Of a stretch of 14,166 bases of DNA, positions 8,227 through 14,166 are shown piece after piece (positions within the stretch are counted from its first letter, which is position 1; every line of letters begins with the position of its first letter). The notes under the pieces were generated by a model, which made no database searches, was not told the DNA's origin, and saw only the letters and a program-made list of their open reading frames with translations. The stretch is from Bacteroidales bacterium (GTDB lineage: Bacteria; Bacteroidota; Bacteroidia; Bacteroidales; GCA-2748055). Location: assembly GCA_023135025.1 (NCBI GenBank), contig JAGLTY010000017.1, positions 1 through 14,166 of the forward strand, read 5' to 3'. The position numbers and the translations under genes are program-made.

Positions 8227-8294
8227 AAAAGAGATGAATTTCCCCAAAATTAGAAAAATATATCTCTTTTTATGTTTTAGAATCTCTTTTTATG
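8227..8294. repeat. Repeat cluster ATCTCTTTTTATG in the divergent lipoprotein/arcC region
   Basis: The 13-mer ATCTCTTTTTATG occurs at 8262-8274 and again at 8282-8294, exactly 20 bp apart, so both copies face the same side of the helix. A shorter inverted copy, AAAAGAGAT, lies at 8227-8235. On the minus strand it could pair with the 8262-8270 copy as a 9-bp stem around a 26-base loop. The cluster lies between possible -7 elements of the two divergent genes. It could be an operator or a chance duplication; no known binding site is recognised. Confidence 0.5.
8244..8251 (-). promoter_or_regulatory. Possible Bacteroidota -7 element for the lipoprotein gene
   Basis: The minus strand reads TAATTTTG, an exact TAnnTTTG match. 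Transcription would begin near 8237, downstream of the TTG candidate start and about 14 bases before the GTG at 8223. If it is real, it supports the GTG start. I see no clear -33 partner. Confidence 0.3.
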
Positions 8295-8318
8295 CTGAGC
8301 CGAAGGAGTGGGATTATT

Positions 8319-8326
8319 TAGATTTG
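8319..8326 (+). promoter_or_regulatory. Possible Bacteroidota -7 element for arcC
   Basis: TAGATTTG matches TAnnTTTG and would start transcription near 8333, about 19 bases before the arcC ATG at 8352. This argues against the in-frame ATG at 8328 as the start. The -33 region shows no clear TTTG. The two 13-bp repeats lie immediately upstream. Confidence 0.4.
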
Positions 8327-8351
8327 CATGATTCAATCAATTTGGTCTGTT

Positions 8352-9308
8352 ATGAAAAAGCTGGCAGTTGTAGCACTTGGCGGGAACGCACTTCTCCGCG
8401 ACAATCAGTTGGGTACCATTGATGAACAGGAGCAGAATACCACAGATACCCTTGAGAATCTTCTGTTTCTGATCCGGGAAGGATATGACCTGGTGATCAC
8501 CCATGGGAATGGCCCCCAGGTGGGGAATATCCTGATGCGGAACGACGCCGGGGAAGAGAACTATGGCATTCCACAGATGCCGCTGGATATCTGTGTGGCT
8601 GATTCCCAGGGAGGGATCGGGTATATGATCGAGCGTATGCTCCGGAACATTTTGCATAAAAACGGGATCAGTCGGGAGGTTGTTACACTGGTTACCATGG
8701 CCCTGGTTGAGGAGAACGATCCGGCATTCCAAAAACCCTCCAAAAGGGTGGGCAAAACTTACAGTAAGGAGGAAGCGGACAGGATTGCTGGTGAGAAAGG
8801 GTGGATCTTTCAGGAGGGGAAGAAGCGTGAAGGAGGATATCGCAGGGCGGTACCCTCTCCAAAACCCATCGGGATCATCAATGAAAAAGTGATTGAAATG
8901 CTGACCCGGCAGGGGACCATAGTAGTGGCTTCGGGTGGTGGAGGCGTGCCGGTTTACAGGGATGCTGAGGGCCGTCTCAGGCCATCCGAATCGGTGATCG
9001 ATAAGGATCTGGCATCGGCCCTTCTGGGGGGAAGGATTGGAGCCAATGAGTTCTATATCCTCACAGATGTGCCATTTGTCTACATCAACTATGGTACCCC
9101 TCAACAGGAGATTAAAGAGTTCTTAAATTACCAGGATACCCTTTCATACCTGGAGCAGGGTATGTTTGGTGAGGGCGATATGGCTCCCAAGATCAGGGCA
9201 GCCTTACAGTTTATTGAGAGCGGTGGAGAGAAGAGCGTGATCACAGAGGCGTTCAAACTGGAGGACCGAAGCTATGGGACAAAAATCACCATGGAATACG
9301 ATGAGTAA
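8352..9308 (+). CDS. arcC: Carbamate kinase
   Basis: A 318-residue amino-acid-kinase-family enzyme that makes ATP from carbamoyl phosphate and ADP, the last step of the arginine deiminase/citrulline pathway. Diagnostic segments are ALGGNALL (8-15), THGNGPQVGN (50-59), the lid region with AFQKPSKRVG (125-134), RRAVPSPKP (164-172), ASGGGGVP (193-200) and IDKDLASALLG (216-226) with the catalytic Lys-Asp. Length is normal for the family. An in-frame ATG at 8328 would add eight residues. I prefer 8352 because all homologues begin just before the first strand (MKKLAVVALGG) and the likely promoter overlaps the upstream ATG. The gene is followed 51 bp later by arcB, so the pair likely runs catabolically. 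No arcA is visible. Confidence 0.95.
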   Translation: MKKLAVVALGGNALLRDNQLGTIDEQEQNTTDTLENLLFLIREGYDLVITHGNGPQVGNILMRNDAGEENYGIPQMPLDICVADSQGGIGYMIERMLRNILHKNGISREVVTLVTMALVEENDPAFQKPSKRVGKTYSKEEADRIAGEKGWIFQEGKKREGGYRRAVPSPKPIGIINEKVIEMLTRQGTIVVASGGGGVPVYRDAEGRLRPSESVIDKDLASALLGGRIGANEFYILTDVPFVYINYGTPQQEIKEFLNYQDTLSYLEQGMFGEGDMAPKIRAALQFIESGGEKSVITEAFKLEDRSYGTKITMEYDE

Positions 9309-9318
9309 CAATTTATAT

Positions 9319-9326
9319 TAATTTTG
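9319..9326 (+). promoter_or_regulatory. Possible -7 element upstream of arcB
   Basis: TAATTTTG, an exact TAnnTTTG match, lies in the 51-bp gap between arcC and arcB and would give a leader of about 27 bases before the ATG at 9360. It suggests arcB may have its own promoter in addition to read-through from arcC. No -33 element is evident. Confidence 0.3.
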
Positions 9327-9359
9327 TCTGACCAATCATTACAATCCAATCCAATCATC

Positions 9360-10361
9360 ATGGCATTTAATCTGCGCAACCGACATTTTCTGACACTGCT
9401 GGATTTTACTCCACAGGAGATTCGTTTTCTGCTGGATCTGGGGTTTACTTTAAAGAAGGCAAAGTACAGCGGCACCGAAGTTCCTGTGTTAAAAGGAAAG
9501 AATATTGCATTGATTTTTGAAAAGAGCTCTACCCGCACCAGGTGCGCTTTTGAAGTGGCTGCACTTGATCAGGGAGCCGGGGTTACATACCTGGGTCCTT
9601 CCGGATCGCAGATCGGGTACAAAGAGTCCATGAAAGACACCGCCAGGGTGTTGGGACGTATGTACGATGGGATCGAATACAGGGGATTCGGACAGAGCGT
9701 AGTTGAGGAGCTTGCAGAGTATGCAGGCGTACCTGTCTGGAATGGCCTTACCAATGAGTTTCATCCCACCCAGATCATGGCCGATTTTATGACCATGATG
9801 GAGCACTTGCGTAAACCACTTGAGGAGATGAAATTTTGTTACCTGGGCGATGCCAGGAACAACATGGGTAATTCTTTGATGGTGGGTGCAGCCAAAGTAG
9901 GTATGGATTTCAGGGCCGCTGCCCCGGTCTCGGTTCAGCCCGATGAGTCGCTGGTTCAACAGTGTCGCGATATTGCAGCAGAGACAGGGGGTAAGATTAC
10001 CATTACCGATGATGTGCAGAAGGCAGTAAAGGATGCAGATTTTCTCTATACCGATGTTTGGGTATCCATGGGAGAGCCTGAGGAGGTGTGGGATGAGAGA
10101 ATCAAGTTGCTCATGCCTTACCAGGTGAACATGGATGTGATTAGGGCAACCGGCAATCCGGGTGTGAAATTCCTCCATTGCCTGCCGGCGTTCCATAACA
10201 GGGAGACCACATTGGGAGAGGAGATCTACCAGAAATTCGGACTGGAAGCCATGGAGGTAACCGAAGAGGTATTTGAATCGGAACACTCCATTGTTTTCGA
10301 TGAGGCCGAAAACCGGATGCATTCCATAAAGGCTATTCTGGTTGCAACGCTGGGCGCTTAG
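9360..10361 (+). CDS. arcB: Ornithine carbamoyltransferase, catabolic (ArcB) type
   Basis: A 333-residue transcarbamylase interconverting citrulline plus phosphate with ornithine plus carbamoyl phosphate. Carbamoyl-phosphate site: SSTRTR (56-61) and HPTQ (135-138). Ornithine site: SMG loop in DVWVSMGEP (232-240) and HCLPAFH (273-279). The true SMG loop distinguishes it from the acetyl/succinyl-ornithine transcarbamylases found in many Bacteroidota. The N-terminus [11 protein letters not shown], the block [19 protein letters not shown] and the ending [15 protein letters not shown] closely resemble Pseudomonas ArcB. With arcC next door this favours a catabolic role, though an anabolic role cannot be excluded. 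The ATG at 9360 was chosen; the longer frame would need a TTG at 9324 inside the putative promoter. Its stop overlaps that of the convergent DUF456 gene. Confidence 0.93.
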   Translation: MAFNLRNRHFLTLLDFTPQEIRFLLDLGFTLKKAKYSGTEVPVLKGKNIALIFEKSSTRTRCAFEVAALDQGAGVTYLGPSGSQIGYKESMKDTARVLGRMYDGIEYRGFGQSVVEELAEYAGVPVWNGLTNEFHPTQIMADFMTMMEHLRKPLEEMKFCYLGDARNNMGNSLMVGAAKVGMDFRAAAPVSVQPDESLVQQCRDIAAETGGKITITDDVQKAVKDADFLYTDVWVSMGEPEEVWDERIKLLMPYQVNMDVIRATGNPGVKFLHCLPAFHNRETTLGEEIYQKFGLEAMEVTEEVFESEHSIVFDEAENRMHSIKAILVATLGA

Positions 10362-10846
10362 AAAAAGAGGAACCGTACGTAGAAGAAGAGTATTGTTCCA
10401 CATACCATCAGTTTCAGACCTACTCCCAGCATGAATCCCACAAAGGAGCCCCAGGCAGCACGCAGGGCGTCTTTCTCCTTCTTACCGGTGGTGATCTCAC
10501 CAATGTAGGCACCCAGGAAAGGGCCTATGATAATACCCAGTGGACCAAAGAACAGACCTACTACTACACCAATGGTGGCTCCCCAGACCCCCCGTTTGGA
10601 TCCCCCGTATTTCTTGGTGCCCATGATCGGTACCACATAGTCGAGGATGGTGACCAGGATCACGAAGAAGAGAAGGATCCATAATGTGTTTGTATATGCT
10701 GCACCATGGTCATCCACATAAGCGGTCCATTTTAAAAGCAGTAAACCTGCCCAGCTAATGGGTGGACCCGGGATGATGGGTAATATACTTCCAAGAAATC
10801 CAACCAGTACGAGTGCCGCTCCCAGAACAGCCAGGGTAATATCCAT
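10358..10846 (-). CDS. DUF456 family membrane protein
   Basis: A 162-residue integral membrane protein of unknown function. The Gly/Pro-rich helices match DUF456: [20 protein letters not shown] near the N-terminus, a central [20 protein letters not shown], and a Gly-rich [20 protein letters not shown] followed by AYIGE. Roughly four to five membrane segments are predicted by eye. The ATG at 10844-10846 gives a 5-bp gap after the upstream gene; a TTG at 10853-10855 would add three residues and overlap that stop. Either way the pair is tightly coupled and probably translated from one message. The TAA stop shares bases with the arcB stop on the opposite strand, leaving no room for a terminator between them. 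Confidence 0.88.
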   Translation of the reverse strand: MDITLAVLGAALVLVGFLGSILPIIPGPPISWAGLLLLKWTAYVDDHGAAYTNTLWILLFFVILVTILDYVVPIMGTKKYGGSKRGVWGATIGVVVGLFFGPLGIIIGPFLGAYIGEITTGKKEKDALRAAWGSFVGFMLGVGLKLMVCGTILFFYVRFLFF

Positions 10847-10851
10847 AATGT

Positions 10852-11460
10852 TCAATTTGAAATCCCGATAATATCATCAAAAGCCGCATAGACTACACAG
10901 AATGAGAATGGCATGGTCAGCAGTATCCCTATGCCCAGTGCCATAACGCCCAGGAGATTAATACCTGCAAGGATCAGGAAGAGCAGAAGTATCTGTCCGA
11001 AATTCCCTGAAACGGTTTTTCTGCTTAACCTGATGGCCTCAGAGGGATCTTTGTCATAGAACCATACAAAGAGGTGGGAAAACACATAACTGACAGCAAA
11101 GTATATCCCGGGCAGGATCAACATGATCAGGCCCAGGAGAACAATCAGGAATATGATCAGGCTCAGTTTAATTAAGCTGCCGGTTTTTTCAAATCCTTTG
11201 AAAAAATCGGAAATTTCAATTTGCTGATCCCTGCTTACAAGGTGTGCCATATGAAAGTAAGAGGCCATGACCGGTCCCCCCAACAACACTCCGCTTATGG
11301 GATTGGAGAAGATAATAAGACCCAGAACAGAGAAGATGATAAATTCCGCAGGGGCTTTGCGTAACAGGTTGAATCCTACCTGCAGCGTACTTTCAATAGA
11401 GAGCCTGTAGCCTTTTGAAGCCTCTTCAACCTGCTTCTGTATGTCAAAAACAACCTCCAT
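10852..11460 (-). CDS. Hypothetical multi-pass membrane protein (DUF975/YciC-like character)
   Basis: A 202-residue membrane protein without an assigned function. The first 35 residues are soluble and polar. Hydrophobic segments then lie around 37-52, 54-75, 97-118, 118-135, 155-175 and 173-194. The cytoplasmic-looking DPSEAIRLSRKTVSGNFGQ (138-156), followed by two helices and a final PFSFCVVYAAFDDIIG, follows the pattern of DUF975/YciC-like polytopic proteins, in which a conserved A-x-x-x-S-x-x-x-x-x-G-N-F motif precedes the last helix pair. This is family resemblance by eye, not a firm assignment. The ATG at 11458-11460 opens the gene. It is 5 bp upstream of the DUF456 gene and likely co-transcribed, which suggests a shared membrane role. 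Confidence 0.82.
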   Translation of the reverse strand: MEVVFDIQKQVEEASKGYRLSIESTLQVGFNLLRKAPAEFIIFSVLGLIIFSNPISGVLLGGPVMASYFHMAHLVSRDQQIEISDFFKGFEKTGSLIKLSLIIFLIVLLGLIMLILPGIYFAVSYVFSHLFVWFYDKDPSEAIRLSRKTVSGNFGQILLLFLILAGINLLGVMALGIGILLTMPFSFCVVYAAFDDIIGISN

Positions 11461-11520
11461 TGGTAAACTTTGTCACAAATTAGCAAAAAATCGTACATTT
11501 ATTAGAAAAGCAGGGATTTG

Positions 11521-12252
11521 ATGGAAGAGCATGAGAACCTGTATGAGAAGATCCGGGAGATCCTGGGTGGGAGTCCGGGCAAGCTGAAGATTCTGGAGCA
11601 GAAGATCGATATGGATCTGCAGATGGAGTATTACGATTGCTCCATGAGGATCAGGGTGGAGAGGGATGAGGAGTGGGCCCTTGAACATGTACAGTACCTG
11701 TCAGAACCGGGTTACTCCTGGGAGGTAAAGAAAGAGATTTTGGCGCGGCTGGCCAGTATTGAAAAAGTGGAATGCTTCCGGGCCATAGAATCCTATCTGA
11801 AGGATGCTGAAGAGCCTCTGCATTCATGGGCACTCCTTGCCCTGAATGAGAGTAGCATGCTGCTGGAAAGCAAGATAATGGATGAAAACCAGGTTTTTAT
11901 ATCCACTGGACTGGGGGGCAAAGATGAGAAATTACGCTACTTCGTGGTATTGATGTCAAGAAGACGGATCAATCTGACCCCGGCCCAGCAGATGGTTATT
12001 AATAATGAGTTTGATTATATTTTGAAGAAGTTTGATGCAGTGGTAGAGGAATCAAATTTTTCCGGATACCTGGCCACCATGTTGTTGTTGTTGCCCATGA
12101 ACCTCTCGCTGAAATCAGTTTTTAAGGAGGCCATTGATGAATGCAACAGGTATGGCAATTTTCTGAATGACGACTTTATTGTGACCAATGTAAAGGTTCT
12201 CTCATTCGGAGAGATTGAGAAATTTATTGAGCGCAGGGGTGAACAGGACTAA
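11521..12252 (+). CDS. Conserved-looking hypothetical protein, mostly alpha-helical (possible HEAT-like)
   Basis: Not recognised. It has 243 residues, is acidic, and has no signal peptide or membrane helix. Amphipathic helix pairs dominate. In particular WEVKKEILARLASIEKVECF, then RAIESYLKDAEEPLHSWALL with ALNES, looks like a HEAT-type hairpin, which suggests a small solenoid used for protein binding. The N-terminal third (ENLYEKIREILGGSPGKLKI, then LEQKIDMDLQ) is also helical. The ATG at 11521 is preceded by an AGGG about 8 bases upstream; a TTG directly before it would add one residue. It stands alone on its strand, diverging from the membrane-protein pair, and its TAA overlaps the stop of the convergent PUR-domain gene. 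The coding assignment is secure from length and codon use; the fold is inference. Confidence 0.8.
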   Translation: MEEHENLYEKIREILGGSPGKLKILEQKIDMDLQMEYYDCSMRIRVERDEEWALEHVQYLSEPGYSWEVKKEILARLASIEKVECFRAIESYLKDAEEPLHSWALLALNESSMLLESKIMDENQVFISTGLGGKDEKLRYFVVLMSRRRINLTPAQQMVINNEFDYILKKFDAVVEESNFSGYLATMLLLLPMNLSLKSVFKEAIDECNRYGNFLNDDFIVTNVKVLSFGEIEKFIERRGEQD

Positions 12253-12668
12253 GCGCTCTCCTCACCAAGATCTTCAAACTCGACGTTGGTGAAATCCTTC
12301 TCCTTTTCAACATGCTCTTTTGCAGGAACTCCCTCAGCCACATTTTCTATCACAGCGCTATCTTCCAGATCGATTGGTTGTGGATTGGCTTCGCGGATAA
12401 ACGTAATAATCTCATTCAGGCTATCAGCAAATTTGTCAAAATCCTCTTTGTAGAGAAATAGTTTGTGTTTCTCATAGAAAAACTTTCCGTCGCGGTTAAA
12501 TCTTTTTTTACTCTCAGTAATAGTCAGGTAGTAGTCGTTTCTACGGGTTGCCTTTACATCAAAAAAGTAGGTTCTTTTTCCGGCCCTCACAGCCTTGGAA
12601 TGGATCTCTTCCCGTCCTGCTCCATCTGCTGCATACTCCTCAGATTTAACATTTCCTTCATCAATCAT
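12249..12668 (-). CDS. PUR-domain nucleic-acid-binding protein (DUF3276)
   Basis: A 139-residue member of the bacterial PUR-alpha/beta/gamma-like family (DUF3276), small proteins that bind single-stranded DNA or RNA; the Borrelia homologue is a known DNA/RNA-binding regulator. The single PUR repeat spans about residues 27-93: four beta strands (KRTYFFDVKATRRNDYYLTI, then ESKKRF, then FFYEKHKLFLY) and a long helix (KEDFDKFADSLNEIITFIRE). The C-terminal tail (about 96-139) is acidic and low in complexity. The N-terminal 25 residues are also polar and probably disordered. ATG at 12666-12668. The gene is divergent from nusB across a 181-bp region and convergent with the helical hypothetical. The RNA-related neighbour fits, but no common operon exists. 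The specific nucleic-acid target is unknown. Confidence 0.9.
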   Translation of the reverse strand: MIDEGNVKSEEYAADGAGREEIHSKAVRAGKRTYFFDVKATRRNDYYLTITESKKRFNRDGKFFYEKHKLFLYKEDFDKFADSLNEIITFIREANPQPIDLEDSAVIENVAEGVPAKEHVEKEKDFTNVEFEDLGEESA

Positions 12669-12805
12669 TACGTCAGATTTGGTTAGGGTTTACTTAGTTC
12701 ATTTTCAAAAGTGTAAAATATTTTAAACATATTCAAATTTTGCTCCATTTTAGGTTTAGACCAAACTTGCTGTTGAACAGATGTTTTATAGATTAAAATT
12801 TAGTG

Positions 12806-12813
12806 TAAATTTG
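12806..12813 (+). promoter_or_regulatory. Possible Bacteroidota -7 element for nusB
   Basis: TAAATTTG matches TAnnTTTG. A T-run (TTTT, 12784-12787) lies 18 bases upstream where the -33 TTTG would be expected, a partial match. Transcription would start near 12820, about 30 bases before the nusB ATG. The rest of the 181-bp PUR/nusB intergenic region (12669-12849) is AT-rich, with no other structure I can identify. Confidence 0.45.
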
Positions 12814-12849
12814 CAGCGTTAATGAAATTAGTTACCGGTTCTTTTACAA

Positions 12850-13803
12850 ATGATCAGCAGGAGACAATTACGTATTAAAGCACTGCAATCTCTCTATGCA
12901 TATTATACCACTGGCAGAGAGGATATGAGGCGCTCGGAGAAAGAGCTTCATTTCAATATTGAGAAAGCTTTTGAGCTCTATCATTACTTGCTTCTACTGA
13001 TGATTGATGTGATCCTCTATGCAGAATCGCGGATTGAGATTGCCAGGAATAAGCGGATTCCCACTCATGAGGACCTGCATCCCAATACCCGTTTTATCAA
13101 CAACCGGCTGGCCGGACAGCTGAGAAACAATGAACAGTTACTCAGGTTTGTGGAACAGCATAAGCTCAACTGGGTCAACCATCCGGAATTGATCAAAGAG
13201 GTATACACGCGATTGATTGAGAGTGATGAGTATGAGGCTTATATGAATGCTGATGAGCATGGGTATGCCGAGGATAAGCGCCTGGTAACCTTTATCTACA
13301 CTCATATTATCTTCTCCAGCGAAAGGCTTGATTCCATCATGGAGGAGCAGAGCATCTACTGGAACGACGATCTGGAATTTATCACCAGCATGATTGTGAA
13401 AACCTTTAAGAAATTTAAGGAGGAGGACGGGCCGGATAAGTTATTGATGGATCTCTATAAGAACAGTGAGGACAAAGAATACGTGGTGAATCTCTACAGG
13501 CAGACCATTCTTCACCGTGAGGAGTATGTGGAGTACATCAAGCAGAATACACGGAACTGGGACCTGGATCGGATCGCTTTTATGGATATCCTGATCATGC
13601 AGATTGCCCTGGCTGAACTTGTTGCTTTCCCTTCCATTCCTACAAAGGTTACCCTGAATGAGTACCTTGAAATATCTAAGTTTTACAGTACCAGTAAGAG
13701 TAGTGTTTTTATTAACGGAGTGCTGGACAAGGTGTTGATGCAATTGAAGGAGGAGAAAAAAATTATAAAGAGAGGGAGGGGCCTGATAGGTGAGAACGAT
13801 TGA
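12850..13803 (+). CDS. nusB: Transcription antitermination factor NusB (long Bacteroidota form)
   Basis: A 317-residue NusB, the RNA-binding partner of NusE/S10 in rRNA antitermination. Typical NusB proteins have about 130-160 residues. Bacteroidota homologues carry an extended N-terminal region, as here. The N-terminus SRRQLRIKALQSLYAY holds the conserved Arg-rich RNA-binding start (R-R-x-x-R-x-x-A-x-Q-x-L-Y). The C-terminal helical core (about 190-305) has the canonical RIAFMDILIMQIALAEL, then FPSIPTKVTLNEYLEISKFY, then SSVFINGVLDKVL. Residues about 30-185 are the extra helical segment. ATG at 12850. The gene overlaps the start of the downstream DUF1573 lipoprotein gene by 14 bp. The nusB-DUF1573 order is common in this phylum, often followed by yajC, which would lie outside the window. 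Confidence 0.95.
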   Translation: MISRRQLRIKALQSLYAYYTTGREDMRRSEKELHFNIEKAFELYHYLLLLMIDVILYAESRIEIARNKRIPTHEDLHPNTRFINNRLAGQLRNNEQLLRFVEQHKLNWVNHPELIKEVYTRLIESDEYEAYMNADEHGYAEDKRLVTFIYTHIIFSSERLDSIMEEQSIYWNDDLEFITSMIVKTFKKFKEEDGPDKLLMDLYKNSEDKEYVVNLYRQTILHREEYVEYIKQNTRNWDLDRIAFMDILIMQIALAELVAFPSIPTKVTLNEYLEISKFYSTSKSSVFINGVLDKVLMQLKEEKKIIKRGRGLIGEND

Positions 13804-14166
13804 TTTGAACAAATTGGTACCCGGGGGCATTTTGTTGCTGCTGATTCTGACAGTGTCATCCTGTGGTGGACAAAATGGCAGTCAGGAGCAGGATAGCATC
13901 ACAACGGAAGATATTGCACATATTGCAATAAATCAGTCTGTTATGGTTTTTGATACGCTGATCCACGATTTTGGAACAATCATTGAAGGTGAAAGGGTGG
14001 TCTGTTATTTTGATTACAGGAACGAAGGGGGAGAGGATCTGTTGATCACATCGGTGGAGGCCACATGCGGTTGCACCACTCCCGATTGGAGCCGTAAACC
14101 ACTGAAGCCGGGTAAGAAAGGGAGTTTGGAAATTATCTTTAATGCCTCGGGCCGGAGTGGTGTACA
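13790..14166 (+). CDS. DUF1573 lipoprotein, 3'-truncated by window edge
   Basis: About 125 residues are visible and no stop occurs before the right edge. The likely start is the GTG at 13790-13792, directly after an in-frame TAG, with a strong GGGAGGGG Shine-Dalgarno about 8 bases upstream (13774-13781). The sequence begins M-RTIDLNKLVPGG, hydrophobic ILLLLILT, then VSSC with Cys25 as the lipidated residue. After a polar linker comes the DUF1573 domain: FDTLIHDFGTIIEGERV, then DLLITSVEATCGCTTPDW, then PGKKGSLEIIFNASGRSG, an immunoglobulin-like beta fold typical of Bacteroidota surface or periplasmic proteins. Function is unknown. It overlaps nusB by 14 bases, indicating translational coupling. 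Confidence 0.9.
   Translation, partial: MRTIDLNKLVPGGILLLLILTVSSCGGQNGSQEQDSITTEDIAHIAINQSVMVFDTLIHDFGTIIEGERVVCYFDYRNEGGEDLLITSVEATCGCTTPDWSRKPLKPGKKGSLEIIFNASGRSGV

Noticed and set aside
8337..9104. 255-codon minus-strand frame opposite arcC
   Set aside because: Antisense shadow of carbamate kinase, with no recognisable motif and low-likelihood composition.
9489..10403. Long open frame (304 codons) on the minus strand opposite arcB
   Set aside because: It lies wholly antisense to a strongly conserved transcarbamylase and its product (Cys/His-rich, no domain) reads as a codon-mirror shadow.
1..14166. Search for CRISPR arrays, tRNA/rRNA genes, transposases, toxin-antitoxin or defence genes
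   Set aside because: All gaps are short, no regularly spaced repeats or cloverleaf candidates were seen, and every sizeable gene fits a housekeeping or lineage-typical family.

Overview
The window looks like a stretch of a Bacteroidota chromosome, probably Bacteroidales/Marinilabiliales. The evidence is the set of lineage-typical proteins: a PUR-domain DUF3276 protein, the long (317 aa) form of NusB followed by a DUF1573 lipoprotein, FtsK directly followed by a LolA-like carrier, a 7TM-HD phosphodiesterase, and an SH3-plus-NlpC/P60 protein without a signal peptide. Several upstream regions also carry the TAnnTTTG -7 element known from this phylum, and starts often lack a strong Shine-Dalgarno. 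There are no insertion sequences, tRNAs, rRNAs, CRISPR arrays or prophage genes. No gene-free stretch exceeds about 180 bp.

Layout. (1) 1-1004 (+) is the 3' part of cysN, the GTPase subunit of sulfate adenylyltransferase. It converges on a minus-strand pair, an SH3/NlpC-P60-like protein (2259-1483) followed by a Nudix hydrolase (1461-997). (2) From the short divergent region at 2260-2355, a 7TM-HD cyclic-di-AMP phosphodiesterase homologue (pgpH type) runs rightward to 4428. (3) A minus-strand block reads lipoprotein (8223-7534), ftsK (7461-5131), lolA-like (5115-4453): chromosome segregation plus envelope lipoprotein traffic. (4) Divergent from it, arcC (carbamate kinase) and arcB (ornithine carbamoyltransferase, catabolic type) form an ATP-yielding citrulline breakdown pair at 8352-10361. 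(5) A minus-strand pair of small multi-pass membrane proteins (11460-10852 and DUF456, 10846-10358) meets arcB tail to tail. (6) A helical protein of unknown function (11521-12252, +) meets the PUR-domain gene (12668-12249, -) tail to tail. (7) nusB (12850-13803, +) overlaps a DUF1573 lipoprotein gene that runs off the right edge.

Most of the window is ordinary core genome and I do not see a new defence or mobile system. The observation I consider most worth checking is the NlpC/P60-like protein. It keeps the fold signature and the catalytic His but has Gly where the catalytic Cys should be, and the residues just before it are also altered, so it looks like a conserved-length pseudoenzyme. 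Secondary points are three convergent gene pairs whose stop codons overlap, a repeat cluster in the lipoprotein/arcC divergent region, and a possible lipoprotein-trafficking module around ftsK.
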